A stretch of DNA of 64,000 bases from Ascaphus truei (lineage: Eukaryota; Chordata; Amphibia; Anura; Ascaphidae): contig CM071579.1 in the NCBI GenBank assembly GCA_036426205.1, positions 18,194,463-18,258,462 of the forward strand. The letters run 5' to 3'. Made by a program: the position numbers and the translations under genes. Every line of letters begins with the position of its first letter. Within the stretch, counting starts at the first letter, position 1. Below are positions 22,641 to 34,605 of the stretch, in pieces. The notes below the pieces were generated by a model. That model saw nothing but the letters and a program-made list of their open reading frames with translations. It was not told where the DNA came from and made no database searches.

Positions 22641-22790
22641 CGGCGGCACAGGGAGAGTAGGTGATTTACCCAACGTCACAGGGAGCTGACCCCGGGAATC
22701 CCTGCTTCAAACTCAGTGTCGTTCTTTTTAGAGTCAGTGCCTTTACTCCCTGAGCCGCTCCTTCAGCTCCATCAATAAGGTCCTTTTTAC
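22640..22790 (-). repeat. tRNA-derived SINE head, minus orientation
   Basis: The minus strand reads ggagcggctcagggagtaaa (A-box-like) then gattcccggggtcagctccc (B-box region). Plus-strand phrase ggtgatttacccaacgtcac is the complement of the gaccttgggcacatcac type seen at 54.7 kb. Confidence 0.6.
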
Positions 22791-22799
22791 CACCTCCCC

Positions 22800-24016
22800 C
22801 ATGTCCTTCTAAAGCTCCAGAAAGGTAGGGGGTAGCAGTACAATGTGGTGGCTTGCAATGCTGCTAGGATTGGAAATACGTGACTGAGGGATAATCACTG
22901 AACAAGAAGACGTTCCCCTATAACAGAGAGGAGCGGGACAACTTTTACCAGCCGCCCCCTTCACCTCTAAAGCAGACGAACACATTTCAAAGCCATCTCA
23001 GAAAATATATCTCCTGGGCAGAAATTGGCAGTGCCGCCACAATACGAAGTATTTTCCAAACACATTCAGGTAATATTGCTTTCACCTCCTTTGCGGAGGA
23101 AATATTTGTTCACGCTGCATATTGGTTACTCAGTTACCGGTTTTATACTCGCAACATAAACTTTGCAACGCAAGATGTTCGCCGTCCCTCCGCTTCTACA
23201 GCGCGCAAGGGCCAAACTAGTCCTAACAATAAGTTTACTGATGTAGATAAGCAGGTCTAGGATGTCTGACAGCTGTTTCACGCTCTTCATCATCATTTGA
23301 AACAATCAGTACGCATTAGAGAGTACTTTTCCCTTTACAAAGGTGATAATTAGATAACAAGCTGAGATTAAAGTAATTACAGTTAGACAGCTGGCAAGGC
23401 AGAACAGTCATGTTGAAATATTGTTGATACTTCAGCATCTGTTTCTAATAGCAGCACAAGCTAAAAGATTTTACATTAATTACAGCACATCATTTAATAT
23501 AAACATATTTAATTACAATTGATGGGCGATAAACTGTTCAAAAGGGATTTAACCCTTTAAGCGTTTCCGAAGAATGATAAACTTCCCGTTGTCGCCGAGT
23601 TGAGACGAAGGTACAGGAAGAAATATTAATACGAGCGGCCCTCGGGAAAGAAGTGTGGAGAAAAGTTACTACGTATACAACGAGAAATGGGAAAGGCTGA
23701 AAAGTATTTTCTTTACATTTCGCAGAACTATTCCAAACTTAGTTACCGTTTGGATTTGTTTTTATTGAGCAATGGAAATGGACAAGTATCCGAAAACACA
23801 TATTTCAGGGAATTTTCCACAATTTCAATGATAGAGAAAGATGCTGGGATTTAAAAAAATCCATAATCAACAACCATCCACCCGCACAGAAGCCTCGGAT
23901 CATAAGACAGCTGTACCAACCTTCGTACGAGAAGCCAACCAGTCTTGATAGCATTACAAGGAAATAGTGCTTAGAACTACATTTTACCTTGTTAACTTCT
24001 ATACAGACACAAGAAA
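22800..24016. other. longest repeat-free stretch; candidate conserved non-coding element
   Basis: About 1.2 kb without the window's repeat families. Between 23,250 and 23,530 there are CAGCTG E-boxes (gacagctgtttcacgc, agacagctggcaaggc) and TAATTA homeodomain cores (aaagtaattacagtta, acattaattacagcac, atatttaattacaattga). This texture is common in vertebrate developmental enhancers. Function and conservation are inference; no coding frame supports a gene. Confidence 0.35.
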
Positions 24017-24270
24017 TTTTTTGAGCCCTGCCCTCTCTCTAGCAGTGCACCAATTGTATCTAGTGACTGCCTGGTCACATGATCTTCCCCACAGAACTTT
24101 GCATCTTTGGTCCTCTTCTGCTGCACTGACAGCCATTTAGTTAACCCTAAGCCGAATCATCGCTGATCGATCAGAGGAGAACGGATCGATTGGCAACTTA
24201 GCTAATTACTTATCAATGTGTGGACTGTATATATATATTTTTTTTTAAATGGCAGTTTGGACTGCTGCTA
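24017..24270 (+). repeat. dispersed repeat, copy 2 of 2
   Basis: Matches 22,150-22,380, with an extra cacatga insertion after ctgcctggt and a preserved end ggcagtttggactgctgct. Confidence 0.8.
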
Positions 24271-24735
24271 TAAAATTAATCTGTGTTTAATCCCAATTAC
24301 TTCACCCATACAGGAACCTAGAAGAGAAATGTTTGGTAGAGAGTTGAAAAGTGCCATGATTGATATATACACACACGACAAAACTTTGAGATCGATTCAC
24401 TAAATGTCAATATAATTTGCATTAAAATTTCGTTAGAAAATTAGATTTCTTTTAGAGATTTTCTAAATATCTAAGTGATATTTTCTTGAATTACCGCCAA
24501 ATTCACTAAGAATTATTTATGCATAAATGGTTTGTAATATGCTGCTTATTTGCATACATGAAAAATGCGTACATTTTGCAGTTAACGCTAGCGATACACG
24601 GAAGTGATAACGCATTGAAATCCTCGTTTATCAGCACTAGTGATTCCCCTGTGGAGTATGGGGGATATTGCACATTTCTACTATATGGTTATGTTATAGG
24701 ATTTCGTACAAAAACCTGTGGGAGAAAATCATTAT

Positions 24736-24797
24736 AACCCCTTTGAAGCCTGACCTATGCATTGTAAAGGAACAGCGTCAGGCACCGAAGGGGTTAA
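24736..24797. repeat. short hairpin MITE
   Basis: taacccctttgaagcctgac and gtcaggcaccgaaggggtta are inverted arms around a 22-bp loop. TTAA-like ends recall Kolobok-type MITEs. The DNA from 24,271 to 24,735 is AT-rich with nothing recognised. Confidence 0.55.
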
Positions 24798-24973
24798 CAT
24801 AACACATAAACACCCTACATAGACAACACAAAAAGCAGAACATCCATATGTGCAAATATCAAACCTTTAACCGCACAAGTGACCATGGGTTGAGCATCAC
24901 AAGCTGATCGGCTGGAACTGTGGTTGGGAGAGGCTCAGTGGTTAAAGGTATGGACTCTGAAAGCAATGCCATG

Positions 24974-25090
24974 GAGCAGGGGTGTGCAAACTTACCTCAA
25001 TGCGCCCCCCTGCCTCCTTTCCCCTCCGTCTCATGCCCCCCCCCTTCAGGGATCCGGCGGCAAATGACCTGCCGGGTACTCCAGCACCCG
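24974..25090. mobile_element. hAT-like MITE end
   Basis: gcaggggtgtgcaaacttac and runs of C resemble the ends of 35,358-35,593 (gcggtgcgcaaactgggg). Only part of the element is visible. Confidence 0.35.
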
Positions 25091-25094
25091 GTAG

Positions 25095-25762
25095 CGCCAA
25101 CTGAAAATAAAGGGGCCGTCCGGTCCCACGCCATCGTCGTCAGCGATGAGTCCGCCTCCACGTGGGGTGGTGTCCAGCTGGAGGGTCCCACCATGAAGAG
25201 AGTCTCTTATCTGTGGGGTGATCTGGTCCCAGACCACCGGATTGCCAGTTCGTCGCTGCGTCCTGGCTGTGTGCCCTCACGCTTGTACTACAGGGCAGTG
25301 TCCCTATCTACTGGGATGGTCCCTGTAGCAGCCACAAGCTCAAAGGGGGAGTCAGGGCCTAGCTGGGGCCTAAGGGGGTCTCTGGCCTAGTGCAGGGATC
25401 ACAGACACGCTGCACACACACCCTACCTCTTCTTGTCCCAGCTCCGACTGCCGTGATTTGCAGCGCTCCAAATGTATCTTTCTTGGAAGCAGGGGATACT
25501 CACAGCCCTATTGGCTTTAGCTTAGCCATGTGGTACATTGCACCTTTGTATTTTGGGGGGCTGTAGTCCGCGCAGAGCACCTTCCGTGCAATGGATGCCA
25601 TGTCCTGCGCATGCATGTGCCTCTCCCTAATGGCCACCGCAACGTGGGCCAGACTGCGCATGTGCGATTGCACAGGCAGTCTCCTGGACATGCCGCACTC
25701 CCTCCGCCCGCAGCAGAGGTTAGCGGAGCACAAAGGGGGGACCAAGAGGGAACCTGGCCACA
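25095..25762 (-). mobile_element. truncated LTR of the GGAGGCGCTGC superfamily
   Basis: Matches the second part of the solo LTR at 40.26 kb (for example ggtgatctggtcccagac, gtgcagggatcacagaca) and ends ggaacctggccaca. The left end with the superfamily box is missing. Confidence 0.7.
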
Positions 25763-25775
25763 TATGATATAGTAT

Positions 25776-27033
25776 TATTTATTTATAAATGTTTTACCTG
25801 GAAGTAATACACTGAGAGTTACCTCTCGTTTTCAGGTATGTCCTGGGCATAGAGTTAAGACAAATAATACATGGTTACAAATAGTTACATAAATGAGCAG
25901 GTTATACATTATATAAAACACATTGCATGCACAGTTAGAGATAATACAGGCAGACCTCGGTTATCCAACGGAACCCGTTCTGGAAGTAGCGTTGGATAGT
26001 GACACCATTGTAAAGTGAGTCCCATGTTAATCAGTGGCGGTGAGCGTTGGATAGCGTATTCCGGCGTCCAAACGGCCCATAGGGTTGCGTTGGATATGCC
26101 ATTCGTTCTAAAGTGAAACGTTGGATAGCGAGGACTACCTGTATATATTATAGGCGTATGTAACAATTAAAGACCAGATTAAATAAAATGTGAGACAGCT
26201 TTAGTTTTGAAAGTTTTGAGTTATGATGACAGTTAGTACATGGTTACAAATACATAGTTACATAAGTGAGCAGGGTATACATTATATACAAGACATTGCA
26301 TGCACAGCTAGAGATAATATATATTATAGGCGTATGTAACAGTTAAAGACCAGATTAAAATGTGTAACAGCTTTAGTTTTGAAAGAACTCAGACTGGTGG
26401 CGGCTGTGAGAGTCTCCGGTAGATTGTTCCAGTTTTGGGGTGTACGGTAAGAGAAGGAGGAGCGGCCGGATACTTTGCTGAATCTTGGGACCATGAACAG
26501 TCTTTTGGAGTCTGATCTCAGGTGATAAGTGCTGCATGTGGTAGGGGTGAGGGGCTTGTTCAGATAGACGGGTAGCTTGCCCAGAAAGCATTTGAAGGCA
26601 AGACAGGAAAGATAAACTTTGCACCTAGACTCAAGTGATGACCAATCTAGTTCTTTGAGCATTTTGCAGTGATGTGTGTTGTAGTTGCATTGGAGAACAA
26701 AACTGCATATTGAATGTTATCAAGTTTGCTAAGGTGGGTTTGGGGTACTGAGCCGTATACTATGTCCCCATAGTCAATAATTGGCATTAGCACCTGCTGT
26801 GCGATACGCTTTCTGACCAGCAAATTTTGGGAGGATTTGTTCCTATAAAGTACTCCACATGTTGGGATCTACCTGACAGATAGGAATGAAACCAGTTTAA
26901 AACATGCTTCCCTATTCCAGAGCACTGGAGTTTGTTTAGCAAGATAACATGATCAACAGTATCATAAGCCTTTACAAAATCTAGGAATATTGCACCAGTG
27001 AGTTGTCCCAGTTCCATTCCACACTGGATCTCA
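25776..27033 (-). pseudogene. LINE copy 2, decayed reverse transcriptase
   Basis: Same family as LINE copy 1. Minus strand: RT fragment with IFLDFVKAYDTVDHVILL near 26,975, a deletion joining it at about 26,860 to later sequence, then the C-terminal region (26,324-26,662) with WNNLPETLTAATSLSSFKTK, and a 3' untranslated region to 25,776. The 3' region contains a Tigger-like MITE and a partial tandem duplication (26,156-26,220 repeated at 26,325-26,395). Inactive: it lacks most of the palm and all of the endonuclease. Confidence 0.85.
25947..26141. mobile_element. Tigger-like (pogo/mariner) MITE
   Basis: Flanked by TA. Ends caggcagacctcggttatcc and ggatagcgaggactacctg are inverted repeats of about 22 bp with few mismatches. 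Nested in LINE copy 2. Non-coding; the terminus matches the Tigger style. Confidence 0.85.
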
Positions 27034-27096
27034 TAGTATAGTATTCTATAGTATGGAATGGTTCAGTATAGTATGACATAGTATTATACAGTATAG
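27032..27096. repeat. TAGTA-type simple repeat
   Basis: tagtatagtattctatagta and similar. A short relative of the array at 34.85-36.07 kb, adjoined by a hAT-like end (cagatgtttgcaaactgggg) at 27,097, as in the large array. Confidence 0.75.
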
Positions 27097-27215
27097 CAGA
27101 TGTTTGCAAACTGGGGGAGTGCGTGGTGGTTGCAGAGGTCCTGCACTCTCCCCCAAGGAATTTAAATTATATGCTGGGGAGATTGTGAAGGTGGAGCGGA
27201 GGCGTTAGCCCCCCT

Positions 27216-27227
27216 AAGATGGCCGCC
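27216..27227 (+). promoter_or_regulatory. YY1-type site at L1 5' end
   Basis: AAGATGGCCGCC near the start of the L1 5' region. Mammalian L1 elements carry a YY1 site in the same place that guides transcription start. By analogy this marks the 5' end of this L1 as near 27.19 kb. Confidence 0.5.
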
Positions 27228-28099
27228 GTACCCGATCAGAAGCTCTAAAACACCTGCCAAACGGACGCTCGGTCGAGTGGCTGCAGGAGAGGGATCAGCA
27301 TTCCCCCAAGCAGATCGGGAGGAGGAGTGGTGCTGCCCTCAGAGTGAGCTGATCTGACAGGAGATGGAGGCGGCGCCTGACGGCAGGAGCGGAGCTGTGC
27401 CACAGCAGCTGAACCACTTCGGGTCTGTAAGGTGAGCCGGGGGCTAAGCAAAGGAGGACTACAAAGCAGAGGAGCAGTTTGATCTGCCTCTATAAACATA
27501 AAAGCCCCACAGAGACACAGTAGCCTTGCGCAGGGGCCAGAGCCAGCCTTACCTCCCTCCAAAATGGCCGCAGGTGGCCCGTGAGGGGAGGGAGGCTGAG
27601 GAGACGGCCACCCAGCGCCAAAGTACCCCATTAGAGGGAAATAACAAACCCACAGAAAAGGGACAGATTGATGATTAAAGGCACAATCTGGTAGAATTAG
27701 AGTTGCAGTGAAGACTCTGAAAAAGAGAGAGCAAACATCACTAGGGGCCATCAACCCTGAAAGTAAATAACTTCACGCTGCCAACATCCCAGTCCAGCCA
27801 CCACGGAACATATTAAAACACGTATAATTCTGGGAAGGGTGCGCACGACACTGGCAACAATCAAAATATAATGCTTCAACACAACCTGCATACGGTCTAC
27901 TAATATCAAAGATCCCATTACATCACAAAGGGGGGCATACGCGCGATTTGCAAAATGACCACACGGCACGCACGTGCGTCAAGGAGCGAGATGGCGGCGT
28001 GATCCTGTAGCTCCGGCCCAGAACTCTGCATCTAATCACTACTCAGCGGTAAACCAGCAACAACCAACCTACTAACCCCCCCCCCCCCTCCCTCCAAAT

Positions 28100-28820
28100 A
28101 TGTCTCGCAAGTCTACATCCAAAAATGTGCATCCCAAGGTTAAGAAAAACCTACTCAGGGCCGGCGCGTCAGACTTCTTCGGAAGGCAACCCGGGCAGGC
28201 ACAAGCAAGTCAAGAAAGTGTTGGGACACATGGTGACGGGGACTCAGATACAGAGGAGGGCTCTGGTCCCCTGAATTCCACCAAGCAGGATATAGATGAC
28301 TTATACGTAGAATTAAAATCTGCGTTCCAACTGGAAATTCAAACAGCTGTAAAAGACCTCCGCGGTTATCTTGCCCATATGGAGGAGCGAACTTCGGATC
28401 TGGAAGCCAGGGTCATAGAGTATGGGGAGGTGCAGGGCTCCTTAGTGCAGGACATGGCCACTATGAAAGACAAAGTGGCAGAACTCAGAGAGATGCAGGA
28501 AAACCAGAACAATCGCTCCCGCAGGAACATCCATGTGCGGGGCATACCTGAGGAAGTTTATGACCTCAATGACTTCCTATCGAGGCTGTTCACCATGCTG
28601 TGCCCTGATCTGGCGGAGTCTCAATTGCTAATGGACAGAGCGCACAGAGCCCTGAGACCTAGGGCCCCTAATCAGGACAAACCGAGGAATGTCATCCTGC
28701 GCCTTCATTATTACAGAACAAAAGAATCAATCATGTCGGCGGCTAGAAACCATAAGTTCATTGAATTTGACTCCATAAAATACAGCTGTTCCCAGATCTG
28801 GCTGCAGTCACACCACAAAG
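28100..28820 (+). pseudogene. L1 ORF1 protein (RNA-binding), interrupted
   Basis: Encodes a nucleic-acid chaperone that binds L1 RNA. From ATG at 28,100 about 240 codons are open: a polar N-terminus, a coiled-coil region (about residues 70-135), then an RRM-like domain starting NRSRRNIHVRGIPEEV, with the family signature LLMDRAHRALRP near residue 180. An 887-bp hammerhead element interrupts it at 28,821. The C-terminal domain resumes at about 29,708 (LKKITELLRNPGIRYRWGFP, then GIQVSIKDPSKAPSFLARLG). Apart from the insertion, the frame looks well kept, better than ORF2. Confidence 0.88.
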
Positions 28821-28858
28821 TCCCTGAAGAAGTAGTTTATTCTACGAAACGCGTTGGA
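28821..28858 (+). ncRNA. hammerhead ribozyme-like motif 4
   Basis: CTGAAGA (28,824-28,830), extra A, stem II GTAG/CTAC around tttatt, GAAA (28,846-28,849), palindrome ACGCGT, predicted cleavage after T at 28,855. Stem I TCC (28,821-28,823) pairs with GGA (28,856-28,858). The stem sequences differ from motifs 1 and 2 but stay paired. Confidence 0.65.
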
Positions 28859-29707
28859 TGACACATTTCTATTGCCTTATATCTGCTATTGCCTATTTGT
28901 TGGCTTCGCCCTGCCAATATCACTCTTGTGTGTTATTTTGGGCCTTTTGAGAGACTTTGTGAGACTTTATCATCTCCCTGCCGATTCCATCACTGCTGCG
29001 GAGACAGTGACGTCATCACGCAGCGTCCCGCGACGGAGCGGCATCGTGGCACGCCGAGTGTGCCCCTGCAAGTTGCGGTCTAACCTCCGTGCAGAGGATC
29101 TACCTGTTGAGCCATACGAGCTGCTCCAGACGGCTTGGAAACTTGAGCGGTCCCCACTGAGCACCAATACCTGCAGCGGAGCCTGGCTGCTTAAAGGGAA
29201 ACCCCCTTGGGAGCGAAGCATTGCCAGATGAGGAGTCCAGGCAAAAACCCTGCTCCAGAACCAACGTAGTGGCACCAGCTGAGAGAAGCAAGCACCAGAC
29301 TCTCCTGACAACAGCTGCCGAGTGGTAATCAGTGTGAAACACACTAAATGCACTTTACCAACCTATATTATGTACGCAGATATAGTACCTTTTTAATTGA
29401 CAATATATTGTAAAATTTGCTTCACTATTTGGCGTTGAGCGCTGTTTTCTTTTGTTTCCATTTCCTAGAGTGCGTGGGGTGCTGAGCCACCCCCTGTGTT
29501 TATAGCAGCAGACGCCCTTATCAGTTACACGGTTATGTGATATAATTTATTTTCTATATACCTCACTGTGGGAGTTGTGGTTTATTCTTTTCCACATTTC
29601 TATATGGTTTAGTCACTGCACTGTATATACATATTCATATTATATTCTTTAGGTTAGTTAGTTAGGTAGTAGTGCACAGTATTTTTTCTGTTTTTTACAC
29701 TACAAAG
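28821..29707 (+). mobile_element. hammerhead-bearing element inserted in L1 ORF1
   Basis: Flanked by CACCACAAAG (28,811-28,820) and CACTACAAAG (29,698-29,707), 9 of 10 identical. It starts exactly with the hammerhead motif. Behind it is a GC-rich segment and an AT-rich end (tatattctttaggttagtta). No reverse transcriptase: a non-autonomous retroelement. Removing it restores the order of ORF1 domains, proof of insertion. Confidence 0.75.
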
Positions 29708-32700
29708 ACGTAGAAACCTAAAGAAGATCACGGAACTCCTTCGCAACCCTGGAATCAGATATCGTTGGGGGTTCCCCTTCCGCCTCATAGTACTCAAAGA
29801 TGGCATCCAAGTCTCAATCAAGGATCCAAGCAAGGCCCCCAGTTTTCTGGCGAGATTAGGGCTACGGACGAGGCCAGCGGAAGCGCAGGGGAAGGGGTCG
29901 ACCCCAAGAAGAGACCAATCGAAATGGGTCAAAGTGGGTGCTCAGAGCAGTTCACAATATCCCCCGAAGGTGACGACAGGAGATATGAAGGCGGATCGGG
30001 GGGCCGGACAACTAAAATGCGGGTTCTTGGGGCTGCGGAAGGACGGCCGCAGGTGTTATGTCACGGGTGTTTAACCCGAGTTATTGTCTGACTCAAGCCA
30101 TTTTTCTGGTCAGGCATGAGTTCTAATTATTGGAGCCACTTAGTGGCCTCAAACTTTTTTCCGTTAAAAACGTTATCTGTGTTCATTTACTCTTGTTCCT
30201 TTCCCTCATGTGTGTCCCCTTCCATTCCCGATTGTAGCCAGGTCCCACGGTCGAAATATTGTATTCTCAAATACATGTACTGCTCATTTCCATACTCATG
30301 GATATACAGGCTACTATCAAAAAATAAACGATTAATACACAACCACCTTCACAATGGGCTCCCTTAAGATCAGATCCCATAATGTTAAAGCTTAATAGCC
30401 AGGCCAAATGCCATACGGCATCCTCAAATTATAAAAGAGAGCTAGCAGATGTCATCTTTCTGCAAGAGACTCATTTCTCGAAAAATCGCCAACCAACCTT
30501 CTTACATAAACAATTCTCCCAGATGTTCGTATCTTCTGCGACAGTTAAAAAGAGAGGGGTGGCTATAGTTTTCAATAACAATTCCCCCTTTCAACTAGAC
30601 CTAAAAAAAACAGACAAGGAAGGGCGTTTTATTCTCCTGACAGGCCGGATTGGTGGGTCTGAGGTCACTTTGGTCCATATCAATGCCTCTAACTCAGCAA
30701 GGGCCCCATTTTTTGAAAAAATCATAGACCTAATCCAAACATTCAGAATAGGCCTTCTGATTGTGGCAGGGAATTTTAACTTAGTCTTGTCTCCCAATCT
30801 AGACAGATCAGGGGCCTCAGTGTCGGTGACTTATCGCCCTGACTCTCAAGAACCTAGACTGCTGGTTGACTTATTAAAAGAAACACAAACCGTTGACATC
30901 TGGAGGTCTCTACACCCTACGGAAATAGACTACACATTCTACTCTCCCCCCTCCCCCCGACCCCCCATACTCCAGGATCGACATGATTCTGGTGGATGCC
31001 CGACTGGTAGGGAGAATCTCAAAGGCTAATGTAAATCCTATTACATGGTCAGACCATGCTCTAATAGACACCACAATACAAAATTTAAATGCTCTGAAGC
31101 TGGCGGACCAATGGAGACTCAACAAATATTTTTGATGTGCCCAAGATGTGGTGATACCCCTAAATAAAGACATCCAATGTTATTTCGCCAATAACTACTC
31201 CCCCGAGGTCCCGATTCCCACAGTATGGGAGGCCCATACAGCAGTTATAAGATGCGCCCTTATAAGGGTAGCCTCATTCAAGAACGAACACAGATTAAAA
31301 GAATAGAGGAACTAACCAAAGAACTAGCAAATCTTGAAAAGAGCCATATAGCTACTCAGTCAGCCGAGACACTGGCAAAGATAATTAGAACTAGAGGAGA
31401 ATTGAACCTCTGCTTGACAAATAAAACGGAGCAAGCTATGAGATGGACGTCTCAGAAATATTATGAGAGAGGAATTAAGGCCCATACTATGCTAGCCAGG
31501 AAAATAAGAGGCTCAGACAGCTTGGGGGGTGGAAGGGGGGGGGGGGGCAGTCCATAGTTTTAAAAGATGGGGTCCTATCCCATGACCCAACCAAAATTGT
31601 GGAGTAATTTAGAAAATTCTATTAAGAACTTTATAACAGAACTGGCAAAGCCACACATCCTCCTCCTAAAACCAGTCTCTCTAAATTTCTACACTCATGT
31701 CACCTCACAGCTCTGATGCTTGAACAACTAGCAAAACGTAACATTATTTCCTCACAGGAGATTTTACGGTTAACAATAAAAGGCCTCAAAAACCTTAAAT
31801 CCCCTGGTCCCAACGGCTTTTCGGGTTTGTATTAAAAAATATTCGCCAAAATTACCGTCCCCCCCCCACCCCCCATCTAGAGATTCTATTCTATAAATTC
31901 ATGGAGGAGAGGCTATTCTTGACACAATGGCCTCAGCTAACATTGTGCTGATCCTTAAGAAAGGGAAAGACCCTACTAGCTGTTCGAGCTATCGCCCTAT
32001 CTCCCTCATTAATACTGACCTGAAGCTATTTGCCAAGATACTAGCCAATTGACTGAATGAGTATATGGCGCACTTAGTGCACCACAATAAGGTGGGCTTT
32101 ATCCCTACTAGACAAGCCGCAGATAACGTACGCCGCATTGTAGATCTGACGCATTCGGCGAGCACGGGGGGTACACCACACCTATGCCTCTCTCTAGATG
32201 CCGAAAAAGCTTTTGATGAGCTCAACTGGGACTTCATATTCTCTGTTCTTAAGCATATGGGTTTTGCAGGTCACTTTCTTCAAACAATCAGAGGTCTATT
32301 TCAACACCCCTCAGCTAGAGTCAAATGCGCTGGCCTCATCTCTAATTAAATTAAAATAACCAAATGGTACTAGGCAGGGGTGTCCCCTGTCTCCTCTGCT
32401 GTTTGCACTCTCTATAGAGCCCCTGGCAGCCTCCATCAACCCCAACATTTCAAGGGTGACTATTGGTAACAGTAACTATAAAATATCGTTATTTGCGGAC
32501 GACGTATTTCTGATCCTTTCACGCCCACTGATCTCTCTCCCAAATTTATACCATTCCCTCATGGATTTCGGAAGCAGGTCGGGCTTCAAAATCAATCACA
32601 CCAAATCTGTGGCATTGGCGGTTAACTTGCCCAACGATGCAGTCAGGCTCCTAAAACTCAACTTCAATTTCTCTTGACAAACTTATTATATTCCCTATCT

Positions 32701-32853
32701 CGGAATCAATATAACTAAATCATATTATACTCTCTACAAATTCAACTGCCCCAAACTAATTAAAAGCTTGAAAAAGGACTTAGAAACATGGGGTAAAGAT
32801 AATATCTCATGGCTAGGCAAAATTGCATCGATTAAAATGAATCTCCTTCCACG

Positions 32854-33190
32854 TGTAGCCTAGCCTTCCGGCAGCTACTTCTTTTCCCTGGGCCTTTCCT
32901 CTGTCAGTCCTGTTAGTGCAGGCAGTGGAAAGGTTAATTCCTTCCTTAGGCCTGTGTGTGTATTACAGCCTTGAATGATGTATCAGTATTTAAGGGTGGG
33001 CCTAGCAACTTCTGAGGATGTCAATCTGAGGGGTGGATACTGGTTGGAACACACCCTGTCTGGGTGTGGGCATATCAGTATCCAGGTCTGGCTTGCTATG
33101 AGTCAGAGTTAGAGACACTCCCCAAAGATGATAAATTCTGACAGCCTCCCAAATTTAGCTGTGTTCTGATCTGTTCAGTGACTCCCAGTA
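32854..33190 (-). mobile_element. short LTR inserted in L1 ORF2, CACG duplication
   Basis: Starts TGTAGCC; flanked by CACG at 32,850-32,853 and 33,191-33,194. The L1 frame reads LLPR before and IVYFF after, continuous once the insert is removed. Homologous to the right third of the solo LTR at 9.77 kb in reverse orientation (phrases acagccttgaatgatgta, gcctagcaacttctgagg). It lacks the usual box, so is an internally deleted LTR. Confidence 0.8.
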
Positions 33191-34042
33191 CACGCATAGT
33201 GTATTTTTTCCGCACTCTCCCTATTAAGGTTCCGATTGGTGATCTTGAGGACCTCCAATCCGACATCACAAAATGTATATGGAATAAAAAGCGCCCAAGA
33301 GTCAAAAGAGAGGTACTATACAGACCCACGATAAAGGGGGGGCTAGGCCTTCCCAGTCTGTTAAGATACTATTAAGCCTCCCAACTGAGTCAGATTCTGC
33401 TCTGGAACTCCGAGCCGCAAACAAGAGGCTGGGTGGATATAGAGAATGTTATGTCCAATCCAGCTGACATTACAACGCTCTTATGGTTAACCAAATCTAG
33501 CAGGCCACCGTGCTCTACCTCTCAACCTGTAATCAGACATTCATTGACACTCTGGGACTGCTTGAAATTCAAATTCAAACTTAGAAAAACCTGCTCCCCC
33601 GTGATCCCGCTTTTTGGTAACCCAGATTTTGACCCAGGCAGACCTTTAAGTGTATTCCAAGCGTTGTGGGCAGCTGGGATTACCAGAGTAGGAGACCTAT
33701 TCACAGATACTGGGATTATGCCCTTCCCAAAAAAAGAGGAACCTTCCACCTGCAGAGATATTCAGGTATCCACAGATTAAACATTTTGTCACTCAGTTCC
33801 ACAAAGCAGATCCCCCTACACGCACCTACTTTGAATCTTTATTTATGTACAGATCGGGGCATTACTTCTGCCCTATATTATTCCCTAATTAACTCGGGGA
33901 CAGATAACAAATATTTTCATATGCTAAAATGGGAGGAGGAGCTCGGTGAGGTCCTGGACGAGGAGGATTGGGCTAACATCTGGGAGGCTGCGGCAAAAAG
34001 TGTGATCTGAACTGTGGTTAAAGAGAACTCCTACAAACTATT

Positions 34043-34605
34043 CAGTAAAAAACAGTAATAATAGTTCCAGCACTCACTGACTAGTAGAATGAATCGCAAA
34101 CGTAGGTAATTGCCAAATCAAGAAAAGATATTTAATGTCAACACAAGTCAAATCCACGGAGCGATGTGACCAACACAAAAGCGTCTAAAATACATACTGC
34201 AAACAAACATAGTATGCAAAAAACAGAATATCACACAATGGGAGGTGGGGGTGGGGTGGATGGAGAAACAAGGGGGGGGGCAAAAAATGGGGATAAGCAG
34301 GGGGGCAACGTTTCGGGGACAAAACCCCTTCCTCAGGCCCGTTCCCTCAGGACCCCAAAAGGGGACACAGAGGTACTTCCCTTCCCCAAAGCCCCAACAC
34401 AATGAAACAGCAACCCTAGCAGATTAAGCACACACAGCACCTCTAAGTAACCAATCCAAGACTATGACAGAGAAAAAGCAGAGAGAATATAACTAGTGTG
34501 AAATCAGACCACAGGGTATAAGACATCAAGCATAATCACAAGCACGTCTCCTCTCCTGCTGCAAGGGGGACTGCCGTCTATCACTTGTTTCTCCCATAAA
34601 CTATT
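34043..34605 (-). mobile_element. hammerhead-bearing element inserted in L1 ORF2
   Basis: Flanked by AAACTATT at 34,035-34,042 and 34,598-34,605. L1 coding sequence continues across (NSYKL before, ISLGYDSSQTPRNI-like frame after). Contains a minus-strand hammerhead in its middle rather than at its edge. Non-coding. Inserted target-site style like 28,821-29,707. Confidence 0.7.
34303..34340 (-). ncRNA. hammerhead ribozyme-like motif 5
   Basis: Core CTGAGGA (34,330-34,336), extra A, stem II GGGG/CCCC around ttttgt, GAAA (34,311-34,314), then CGTT. Stem I GGGC (34,337-34,340) pairs with GCCC (34,303-34,306). Both stems differ from the other motifs but remain fully paired. Confidence 0.65.

Noticed and set aside
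26105..26125. GAAACGTTGG resembling the hammerhead 3' side
   Set aside because: Part of the Tigger-like MITE; no core or stem II upstream.
28854..29231. 125-codon frame after L1 ORF1
   Set aside because: Lies in the inserted hammerhead element and has no family features.
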